Of a DNA stretch of 64,000 nt, positions 1-12,100 are shown one piece after another. A program made the position numbers and the translations under genes. The first letter of the stretch is position 1, and every line of letters starts with the position of its first letter. The DNA comes from Lates calcarifer (Eukaryota; Chordata; Actinopteri; Centropomidae): contig NC_066838.1 of the NCBI RefSeq assembly GCF_001640805.2, positions 18,286,749 to 18,350,748 of the forward strand, written 5' to 3'. The notes under the pieces were generated by a model. That model saw only the letters and a list, made by a program, of their open reading frames with translations. It did no database searches and was not told where the DNA came from.

Positions 1-1898
1 GCGGACAAAGACCAGACTATGACGAACTTGTTTGGTGTTACCACTAGCCTCCCATGATTCATTACATAGGATGACCCACTGATTGACTGATCAATGAACT
101 GATTGGTTGAAGGAGTGGGTGACTGACCGGTGAGTCAGGGAGATGGTCATCCTCTCGAGAGAAGGAGCTGTTAAAAGCTTTGTTGAATGTTTCGCTGTTT
201 TGTTTGTGCCTTTCGATGGTGGCCCGGATCACCTAACAGTCATAAGAGATTTAGTGCAGAAAGGAGGAAGGAAAGGGTGAGGTCACAGAGGAGAGAGAGA
301 GAGAGAGGGGGGAAGACAAAGAGAAGCGGCGATTATTGATCTGACACATCTGCATTTGAATGCATTCATTTTTTCTGTGTTTGTCACATGACTAAACACA
401 GTAAACATGCTAAATTGCAGGATTACAGCATGATGTAAAAGCGTCTGATCTTATGTTACATGTCCTACAGAATCTGTTTCTCAGCTTAGAAGGATTAAAG
501 TGACTCAAATGAAAAAGAAAAGATAAAAGGAGAAGGAGAGTCGCCTCTCCTTTCCCTGCCTGAATGGGAAACAAAACAGGCGTCTGTGGCGTGCCGTCTG
601 GCCTGAACATGCACCAAACAAATGACAACAGCAATGACATCACAGCTCCCAAAGCATGATGGTCATGCTGCTACAACCCCAACGGAAGTGTCAAAGTCCA
701 GAGACCTGCCTGACTAGTAGTGGTTAAAAATCTTTTCTTCTCTTTTAAAAAATCTCAAAAAATTCAGTTTACATTCCACTGTCTATCAGCTTTTCTGAAA
801 GTTTCTTGTATTCATTTCAGCCCCTTTTTGATGCTCAGATACACACTCAAAACACACAGAAAAGCTCCCTAGCCCCCTCTACAATACACCCACCCAGCTT
901 GCAAAAATGTTTTAATCAGCTTTACTCTGCTGTAATGGGCTAAATGAGCAATAATGACGGGCTTTATTACAGAATGTAATTCCCAAACACACTGAATGGG
1001 TGTGGGGAGGAAATCTGCTAATTCCATTCTCTAATAAAGCAGAACTACCAAAGGCATAGGCCCAATGCTGTTTGTGTGCATGAGAGACAGACTGTGTGTG
1101 GGTGTACTATATGTATGCGAGCATGTGTGTGATCCTTGCCTGAATCCAATCTTCCTTCTCCTCAGCTGTCCTGTAGAGCAAATGAAAGATCATGAGATTA
1201 TTTTACATTGGAACTGGCATGTGTGAAGCAATAAAGTATTAGGTATCAAAAAAGTCACACATCATGAAATAAATAATCATAACCTGCAGCAGGTTGGTTC
1301 ACCAGTTGGCAAGGTAGGTAGCAGGCGCAGCTATGTAAAGGTGAGTAGTTAGCAACAGCTAACAGGAAGTAATTGGCTAAATGCAGTAGCAGTTGCTCAG
1401 TTATCTGCATGTTGTCTACCAGCAAGTCAGTTAACTAGCTAATCTGGTTTGTGAGCTCAGTTTATTAATCAGCATCCAAGTTAAGAGACAGGATTAATGG
1501 CAGCAGCAATGTAGTCAGTTAATTCAGAAATAAGAAATAAGAAATTCTGCTGTGTTTTTTTATTTACTGAATGTGTCTCAGTTTCTCTAACCAGCAGGAG
1601 CTGGCTTACATTTGGTGAGCCTACTAGGCGGCAGCTAGGAACCACATGACTGGCTAAAAGGTCAGGGTTTGATGACTGGTGACAACATGTCATGAGAACT
1701 GACATTATGAAATAAAAGTCAACTTATGAAAGAAAATGTGACATGAGATAAAACTGAAAAAGTGAAAAATATTGTCATTTAAATTGTGTTTTGATATGAA
1801 ATCGTCTGTTTAAAGATCATATATGACAATTTCCACAGGAATTTCCTACATTTAAACAGTAAGAGCACGTTTTCAAATCTCAGTTCAGATGTCTTTAC
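1..1898 (-). other. fgd3 intron running off the left edge
   Basis: No further fgd3 exon could be read here on the minus strand, and no other gene on either strand. There is a GA tract near 291-308. ORFs of 60-80 codons in this stretch show no family signature and no splice context. Confidence 0.75.
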
Positions 1899-1978
1899 CT
1901 GGCTTGCAGCTCCAGTGAACGCTGCTTGCCGATGATGGCAAACGAGTGAGGAAGGTTCTGCTTCACATTCTCCTGCAC
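1899..1978 (-). CDS. fgd3: fgd3 coding exon 13, PH1; last exon in the window
   Basis: An 80-base exon: [17 protein letters not shown] then KQRSLELQA and two bases of an Arg codon. These are the later PH1 strands. The acceptor is TGACTTCAG, the donor GTAAAG at 1898-1893. The next exon, expected to start with the TEEEKK-type C-terminal PH helix, is not found between 1 and 1892. Confidence 0.94.
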
Positions 1979-4942
1979 CTGAAGTCAAGAAACACAGGAT
2001 ATTAGATTTTCAGCCGAGCAGGATAAAAATTAAAAAAAGGTACATCAAACAGGATGAGGAGCAGGACTGCACCTCCATGCCAGCGATGTCAATCCTCTCT
2101 CTGACGCTGAACTTCTGTCCCATCAGTCTGAGTTTAGGCACACAGTATAGCACCATATTGTTGAACTAGATCAGAGACAGAAATACTGCAGATGATGAAC
2201 AGCGCAGATAATAAGGTGGTAAAAATACATACATCCTCTGATATTTCTCTAATTATACACTGCAGTCCTCTCACCAGGTAGAGGTATCGGTCTTGTGCTG
2301 TTCCGTTTTTGGCTGACATCTTCTTGATATGTCCTTCTTTGATGAGCTCATTGGCTGGGTTAACTATGTCCTCTTCTCCCCCAAGCCGCTCATAAACCTC
2401 CAGCAGCTTGTTCATCTTCTCCTGAAAACATCAGGCAACAAGATGATGAGGAAAGCAAAAGCAAAAAAAAGACAAGAAGACACTAGAGAGTGAGAAGACA
2501 GATGGAGCTATAACCCAAACGCCACCAGAGGGAGTTATTTTGTCATCAGCTACGGCTCTGATTCATTCATGGGTTTTCCAGTAAAGCAAAAAGCAGGTGT
2601 TATATTTCTTTATTGATTCATAAACCCATTTGTCTGCTTAAGTTGTTTAAAGGATGTGTGAAATAATGTCATGGCCAGACAGAGGAAAGAGATGAGGAGG
2701 ATAAGTGTTGAAGAAAGTCAGTCAGGCTTCCGCAAGCTGTGCAACTCAAGGCAGGAAACAGCAACTTCCTGTCTGAACTAATTCAACATGTTCACTCCCT
2801 CAGACAAACACTTGCAATGTTGCTGACTGACAGTACAGCATCAGCAACTCTTTGATTGGGTAACAACATGGCTGGTTTTTATAAAGCTCAATGAGACAGT
2901 GAAAAAGAGTTTAGACAGGAACGACAACAAAAGGAAAAAACAGAACAAGTTAAGTGTTGAGCAAAGTCTTACCATTTTCCTGATTGCTGCATTGGAGTGG
3001 TTAGCTGCAGTAGAGATTAGCTCCAGTGCCTCTGTAATACAGAATTAGTAAAGATAAGATCACATTTATGTAATCACATTATCAGAATCTCAGAAACTAT
3101 AGACTATTACAAATGAATCTCTCACTCTCTTATACCCACACAAACACACATGTATGTTTGTTGCTTGCTGGAAAATAATTGTCTGCTTGTCACGCTAATT
3201 ATGTTGCACATGTTTAACAAGATCAAACACTTAACATGTGCACTCTTGACATTAGATGCACTGTGTGCATTAGGCTGGCTTTAAGCCAGCAGAGAGCACC
3301 TGAATCAGCCATCTTAATCATGGCCTACATAAATAGAAGAGACACACAGCCGGGGAAAATGAGGCCAAAGCAGCTGTGATAAACTGCCGTTCAACTGGAG
3401 TGGATGAGAAAACCCACTCTCTCTTACTCTGGACTCCAAACAACACAGAGAGCTCAGGTAAATGGACACAGGGATATGGGAGGACATTAGATTGTGTAAA
3501 ATTTAATTTGTGAGCATAGAGATTTGTGAAGTGTGTAATGTGTACCAGGCAGGAGACGAAACTACACACACAGCGCTAAGACCTATTTGAAGCATCAGGG
3601 TGAAATGTACTCATGTCACAGGCGTCATACTAACAACTGTGTAACAAGAGGCACTGCAGCTGCTGAATGTCCTACATTCATCTCCATGAGAGATTTAATT
3701 ATCCAGTTATCCTAATGAAGGCAATGCTGAGGCTAGGATACAGTAAGGAGGCAGAGGGATTCCTAATTTTATTTATTTATTTGAGCTGTGCACATAATCT
3801 CATAGATTCTTATTGTATGTGTTAATAATGGTGATTTTTTCCAACAATACACATACATAGTATAAATAAACAGTAATATAAAATATACATGGATCTTCCT
3901 GGAATTGAAAGCTCAGTTAAGCTGAGTTCTGTGGGCCCTTCTCATCTGTGATGGAAGAGCCAAGACTATGCTGACCCTCACCAACACACCATGTTGTTAC
4001 ATACTGTATTGTTAAGCCTTCACACAACTCTTTGCCTCCACCCAGCTCCGACTCCACAAATGGCACTTTTTAAATATTCTGGCAAACAATCCCTTTAAAG
4101 AATTAAGAACTTAAAGCAGTCAGTTTTTAGGAGTGTAATGATATAATGTTGTACTACACAAAAACGTGATGATATCACAGTATCATGGAGGTAAAGCTCA
4201 ACCGGCTCCTGAAACAAGGTTTGAGCTGTGCAAAGTAAAAGTGGAGTGGCAAGGAGTTAGAGGGTTGGTGTTGTAAAACAAGCTGTGTTCACATATGATG
4301 CTGTGAACTTTTGCAACAGTCACAGTTTGCTGTGAGAACAGATCCCATCTCTATGCACGACAACTCAGACAGACTGATTTCAAAGCTCCAGACCCTCCAC
4401 CTTCTACTCCCTCTCCTCCTGCCGTTGTACAGTCATGGAATCACATAATGCAAATGTTCATTTGAGCATTATCAACTTAAGTGGACGTGTCTTTGCTTCA
4501 TCGCTGCTTTCTGGAATGTGGATCTGCACCGGTTCGCCTTCGTTCAGGTCCTTCCATTGACCTTTTTGTATTCATGCCACATCCAATTATTGTACAGCTT
4601 TTAGCTGAATGGCAGCACTTACATGAGCGATAGATATTTAGTCCAACCAAATTCATATATTTGCTCTTTATCTTATGAGGGCACTGCTAGAAAACTACTG
4701 TTTTAAAGACTAAAAAATGTTTGAAAAAGAGTTTGTTTTAAGTCAAACTTAAAAATATTGAGAGCATCAAACCATGTACTCAGCATTGAGCAGTGCGCTG
4801 AACCATGGACCGACTGCGTTCTTACACCCCTAATTGTTTCTGACAGACACACACCAGTGATACACCAGTGATATATGTGCAGTTACAGGTGAAGGTAGAT
4901 TTCTCTGAAATCTGTATTTGATCAGTCAAGCCAGAGCAGAGC

Positions 4943-4986
<44 letters not shown>

Positions 4987-7900
4987 ACGTGTGTTTCAGT
5001 AAAAACAAGTGTTAATAAGTGTCTCACTCTCTGCGTCTTTTCGGTCGAGAGCGTCATCAGGCAGCTTCTTCAGGTAGTCTTTGAGCAACAGCTCGTAGCG
5101 AGGAATCCTCTGGACCGGCTCCAGCATGTGGTGTTGCAACGTCAGGTTTCCACACACATCCTGTTTCTGTTGTTTCACACACAAAAACAAAGACTTGTAC
5201 TGATTAATCACAAAAACACAGTCGTTTTATGGGGGGAAAAATGTTTAAACTGGATACATGTGATCAGGTTTTTTTTCCCCAGCGCACGCAGCTGAGCATG
5301 AGAAAATGCAAAAAATGTCAAAAATGCTTGTTTGTAAACTCTGTACAGTCATTTCTGAAACGGAACTGAAAACATAACTTCCTTGGAGAACTCTACACGT
5401 GCTTACCTGTATATTCTGGACGACACTCTTGAACTGTGAGGACCGCTGCGTCCAGGTGTTGACCAGGTCCATGGCTCGGTCAAAGTTCTTCACATATTCT
5501 CCGTACATCTTCATGAATGGAGCCAGTTTCTGGAGGATGTCTCCGATACGAGGGTTGGAGTCCCTACAGCAAACACAAACACACACATCAACGACCTTGT
5601 CACTGTTTTTATTTTGTCTCACGAGACAAAGCAATAGCATTCTTAATATTTCAATTATTTTCAGTGACAAGTCTGTCTTGATATCTAATTAAGTTACTGT
5701 AAAAACAGAGGCAGCTTAACAGATGCAAATACCATGAGTCTGAAGCTTTGGAGGAAAATCCCCAAAGCCTGCTGGGAGATTAGATCTTACAGTTTCCTAC
5801 TGAGGCTGGTGATTAAAGGTTTCCTTCAGCTGATTCAATTACATGACTTTTCACAAACACTAATTTACATTTTAAACCCAACAAACTTTATATTATTATG
5901 GATATAAGACAACAAAGCATTCGTGTTATTTCTCAGAAGTAAGAAACAAATGCAGGTTCATAAAAGATGAGACTAATCTCAGGAACATCATTGGGGGATT
6001 TCACAAATGAATCCCTCTTATGAACTTTCTTCCCTAGGTGCACTTTTCTGATATCTCTAGGTTTGTGTGGAACAGTTTTTCTATCTGAGCCAAAAAATTT
6101 TAATGAGTTCTAGGAAATAATGTGACAGGTGATTTCCCTAAACGCAACCCTCAAGAGGAGTCATTATCTACCAAAGGTGGCTGACGCTGGCACAGTAACA
6201 CACACACCGGAGGTAAATTTCCTGCTTACCGGGAAAAAGAAGACAGAAAATTCCCTCAATCTGAAACTGTGACACACACAAAGACACACAACCAAGCAAC
6301 CTGACAGCACTGAAAACCTGATAATAACATCTCCTCCGCTACCACCCAGCAGTCTGAGAGTTTCAGCCAACACCTAATGGCCTAACTGACCATCTCCAGA
6401 GTAACGTCACACTGATGCCTCGGGGAAGACGTTAAATCGAAGAGTGCTCATTCCTCACCATTCTCCGGTAATGCGAGTCTTGAGCTCGGGGAGCAGGAAC
6501 TTGTCATGGAAGCAGTAGATAGAGGAGATGTTGGAGAAGATCCCTGTAATGACGTCCTGAGGGATTCCAGCCTCTGTGAGCTTAGTGCAAAATACCTGCA
6601 GAGGAAAAAAGCCCAACAAATTTGTTTATAAAAGCTAGTGCAACTATTTCCAAACACCCTGAATCTGGCTCCTATTCACCAAGCAGGCATGTAAACATAG
6701 ACAGAGACATTTCCATGTTGTTGTTTATCCACAGAAACATTCATTTGCCTCAGCTTTGGCTTCTTAAGTGTGACCCGCAGCAAGATATGAGTCAACTAAA
6801 ACCTTACAGCTCTTGTGTTATTCTGGGACTCTTATAAACTAGATTATAAAATATAAACTGGACAGTGCATTACTTTGAATTTAGTTTGGACTGTAATGCA
6901 AACCACTGATAATAACGATTATTTTCACTGCCACTTATTTTTTCAGTTTGGTTTTAAGTTTATAAAATGCCTCACAATTATTCAGAGCCAAAGGTGATGT
7001 CTTCCAACAGCTTGGTTTGTCTGACCAACAGTTGGAAACCCAAATCTTTTCAGCTTGGATTGATATAAAACACAGAACAGCAGCCAACTGTCACATTTAA
7101 GAATCTGGAACCAGCAAATGATTGTCTTTTTTATTTCTATTTTTTGCTCGATAAATTGCTCCAATCTGCACTCCACTGGTTTTACATGTCAAAAACAGCA
7201 TATTAGTCATGGTTGGTGAACAGCTGGAGTCATGGTAAACAGCTCTGTGGCTTTGGGATGTCTGAGAAAATAACCCTGATGACGCCACAGTGACTCAGTT
7301 TGAGCTTGGAGACTACACATTTTTAACAGAAAATGGAGTTGTGGATCTCGTAAGATGTTTGTGTTTAACAGACAAAGGCAAAGTCTGATGAAAGATACTG
7401 CACTGTGCATTATAATAAATATAGGGTCCTGTGTTTGTGGAATTTGACCCACACCAGGGACTAAGAGTCAGAATATCATCACCCACCACTTCCATCACCT
7501 TACGCTTCCCTCCCCGTCACAACAAGCGGATGGGCACTATTGCTTCCATGGAAACCATTGTCGTGTGAAAGTGGTGTGTCAAAAACAGGAAGTTAACCGT
7601 GAAGGTTTGTCTGCCCTTAGTAGCAAATAAACCATAGCTGTTCAGCAATAGGGCAGCTGCGCATCTCCTCCACCACATGAGCCGAACAAAGAGGAAGAAG
7701 ACTCAACCACCAGGAGCAAAGTCTCATCACACAAACACGAGTGAACACAAATATAACTGAGGCTGAGACAAAATACTATAACCCATTTACAAAAATGAGA
7801 GATGGTTAAACCAAGCAGCACTGTAGAGTGGTGTATAGAAGGAAGTCATGACTTGTGATAGTGAAGGAGATGGTGACTACAGCGTTCAGCGTGATGCCGG

Positions 7901-9140
7901 GAGTTTTACAGAAGATGGCATCTGGGAAATAAAAAAATAATCTTGCACTTGATTGCATTTAGAGCTAAAACTGTTGATTAATTAACTGATTAATTGATTA
8001 GTGAATCAGGAGAAATTAAATTCAAGAATTATAAAAATTCACTATTTCAAGCTTCTTAATTGTGAGAATATAGATCTAATCTAGACCATTCTTTTTCGGG
8101 TCCAGAACCCAAAGAAATTCACATGCTCAATTTCTTTGGGTTCTTCACTATGGGAAGTTATAACGGCCATTATTGACTACTTCCTGAAATATTCTAGACT
8201 AAGTGACAAACTGATTAATTGAGAAACTAATCTTGTAAATAAGAGCCTTGAGAGAAGTTCAGCTCTGTGCTAATCTGCTCCAAACACCTCAACTCTGAAT
8301 AAACTTGAATAGTCATCACCACAATTAGATCTTATATTCTTTTGTCTGTAGGCATTAATATAAAAAAGTTTAATCAAATAGCCTCATTAAGCTCATAGAT
8401 TTCCAACAAAGGATTTAATTTTACTATGATGTTTATATATTGTTAATGGCATTATTTTGAAAGCATGGTGCAGATTTTCAATAATATTTGGATATTTTAA
8501 GTGTTAAACAAGCCAATCTTCTCTACATGGCTAAAGCTGGGCAGCATCATTATGCCCGGCAAGCTTTCTAATTAAAACCCAGCTACGAGTCAGGAAACAC
8601 ACATCTTTAATCCACTGGATTTAAACACAAATAGTTGCAGAGCACTGTGAGGCCAGCACGCTCACACCAATACAAGTGTGTGCCTCTTTAAATACACACA
8701 CAATCAATGCAAATGCTCAGGTGCTGCACATCTATAAATATAAAACCACACCACAGATTGTGCTTCCACTGCTCTGAGTAATCCAGTCAACAGAGGAAGG
8801 GTTGTTGTCCGCTGGATCACAGTGCAAGTTTTTAATCCAGTTCAGCCCTGATCTCAATCACTAAGACCACTGGCTCACTTAGGAGATTGAAATTTGGACC
8901 AGAGGCATCCAAAACACACAGTCACAAACTCACAAAGCCGCCAACGGAGAAGGAGGAGATGCACATGGAGGCAAAGCCCTACCTGGTCGAGGAGGTTGAG
9001 TCTTTTGACATAAGCCTCTTCAGTGTGGAGAAGCTCTTTGGCGATGTTCAGGAGCTTCTGAGACTCTGAGCACTGAGGGAAACAGGCAAACACAGAGATT
9101 AATGTCTGAGACGTGAAAACAAAGAGAGGATAAGCATTTG

Positions 9141-9189
<49 letters not shown>

Positions 9190-12100
9190 CAACATATTAC
9201 TAAGGAACCCTTCCAGTTCTTCAGTGTGAGACAAGTTTTCACAATCCAGTGTTCAAGGCGGTATATTAGACAGTATATTAGGTTTAAAACTTGAAGCACA
9301 GTCCATAGTCATGTAATTTTAAACAAGCTCTGCATCAACACAGTACTCACTACAGTCGACTAAAACATACAGCACACTGCAAAACTCTCCTCTTCCTAAG
9401 TTCCCTAATCCATTTCTAGCAATATTGCTTGTATGTTCAACAGAGTATAGCATCACTTTGTATCAGTTGAATGCTACGACACGTTTCATAATTTGCTCAG
9501 TGCTTGGATACAATGGAAGTCACACTGTGCCTTCAAATTGATGAACTGCGGTTCACTTTAAATGGATCACTGGAAAATATAATAGAATCTAATTCATTCC
9601 TTCACTGATTTATACAGAGCTGCAATAAAAATATTCAGTTTCAAATGATCTGTGACAAAGAGAAGCAGCAAAACCTCACATCAATCTGAGAATGAGTTGC
9701 ACTTTTTTTACCAGTTCTGCCTAGAAAATGGTTCAAAACAGATGCAGATTCTTTTCTTGTCAATCACCTAATCGACTAATCATTTCAGCTCTACATTCAT
9801 TTTAATTTCTCAATCATCGTTTTCTGTACAGTTAATAGACGTTTAAGTGGGATAAATAAATTGAGCGTAACCCTCTATGGTCATTCACAATGACTGGAAG
9901 ATGCATAATGAAGAAATCATGAGTTCACTTATTGAAACTTTTCTCATGCTAGTAAAGGGCAGTTTTCTATGTAACACTGAAAAAGGAACAAAAGTGTTCC
10001 ATTAAAATGCCCATTATTTATCAACCAAACAAGACTAAGTATTATATATTTTTGTTCAGTCAACAATTTCCATGAGAGACCAAAACCAACAATGTGTCAG
10101 ACTATTTCTCAGTACTTTGCAACCTCCCAAGCCTGTTTGTGGCTCCTGTGGGTCCCACTAAAGATGTAAATCTTAAAAAAAAGACTCACAATTATATAGT
10201 TTCGCTTTTTTAAAAAGGCTAAATAAAACAGGAAACTTTAGTTAAACAGGGGTTAGAAAAAAGTACATTTATTGTGGAATTTCAGCTGTTTTAGTGAGTT
10301 CCCTCAGGAGGACGATGTGTGTGGGATGAACTTAAAATACAGTGCCCATGTTCATATTAATGAAGGAACACGTCATTCAGTCCAATGGTGTGGCTCACTG
10401 ACGATGGTTTTTGGATGACAGTGGAGCTCTGTGGTACAGAGAACCAAACTGTATCAGGCTTTAGTTGTTAGGAGGATCAACTGAAGCACAAGGAAATAAA
10501 AGATTTTTTGGTCGTTTTTTCATGGGACTCGTTGACTATGAAGAAAGATCGAAAACATCAGCAGACTTATTCTTTAATGCTTATGACTGAGGCAACAGTA
10601 GGCTACATCCGCAGCCAATTACTGTCAACTGATGTTCACAAAGCTCTATTTTAGTCAGTGGTTTAGTTCAGCAGTGGTAACCTATGGTGAAACTGAAGAG
10701 CTGTCACTGTTTCTTTCATTATGACTTGTTGAAGCTGAGATAGCAAGAAAACTGTATGATTAAACAAGAATGAAGTTGCTGATAAAGTTCATCTCAGTGA
10801 CACAGAACACACACAAACACATCAGGGTCAAGAAACACTGAGCCTATTGCAACAATGTGGGTTTCACAACAGCTGGCTCCCACAGACAACACACACACTC
10901 ACACTTGCATTCTTGGACACACAGCTGAGATGGCAGGGTGAAATTTTCACCACAGACTGTAGTACTGAAAATCTAATATCACCAGCTAATACAGTGCTAA
11001 CAAAAGTGAAACTCAAAAATTTCATTGTTTGCAAAGTGGATGGTACAAAAAGTCAGCAGAAGTTTTTTTTTTTTCTTTCAGTCTCTTATCCTCTTGCAAC
11101 GCACATTACTGACAACCCACATCCTCTGTGACAAGGTTGACATTATATAGCCATCAATATGTCGGCTGTGTCAGAGACGTTCATGCAACTGCATACACAG
11201 AGAGACTAGCGAGCACAGGCGCATACATAACAACACGCCCTTCCTCTGCGCATCAGGGCTGGGATCAGGAAGCACTGGAGAGCAGAGATACCTTTCCCCA
11301 AAAGACTGTGGGTGTGGGCAGTCAGCAGAGGCCACGTGTTTTGTGTATTCATGTGACATTCATGTGATTTTGGGGTGTGTTGTCCAGCATTCAAACAGAC
11401 TGAGAGAAAGTAATATCTGCCAACAACCACGCCAGCAATTCTAAAACTCTGCCCTGAGTTTATGCTGTCTAACATTTTCTGTTTGTCTCTTCTCATCTGA
11501 CACTGCTTCATCTTTCTGTCATCACCTCCAGAAGCTCCTTTTCCTTGGTATGAAACTGCAACTCTCAAATAAAGGAAGCACTGATGGCATACTGTATATA
11601 GGCCACCACCAGGAAGAGTATGTGCACCGTTTGAGGTATCAGTGTTGTTTACAATCAATAGTCAAACTGAAGGACAAGAGAAAACTGAAACTTAAGATCA
11701 GCTGTGGGGAGATGTGTGTCTCTGGACGCTTTCATCTAACAGCCATCACACAGCTCCTGTTACAGCTTTTGGGCAGGTATTCATCCTTTTATGTAACGGC
11801 AGAGCTGCTTTTAGATACAAGTCAGTCACTTGTGACCGGCAAACTGAAGGCTGTAGCAGTGTCTAATGTTTCATGCAGAAGTATTCTTTGAAACTGCTCA
11901 CCCGGGCTGAGATAATAATGGATAAAAACTACTTTTTCCACTACATGAAAGGCAGTCTGACTGTCTGAGATGATGCTTTTAAAACCTGCAGCTGCTATAA
12001 AAAAATTCCTGAAAATTATTACGCAACATGAAATATAAATTAAAAAGTGAAAGTGGGAGCATAGAGGGAACTAGGAGACAGTAATGACCACCTTGGAGGT

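Noticed and set aside
1145..1190. CTTCTCCTCAG followed by short open sequence on the plus strand
   Set aside because: Acceptor-like by chance; no donor, no open frame and wrong strand for the next fgd3 exon.
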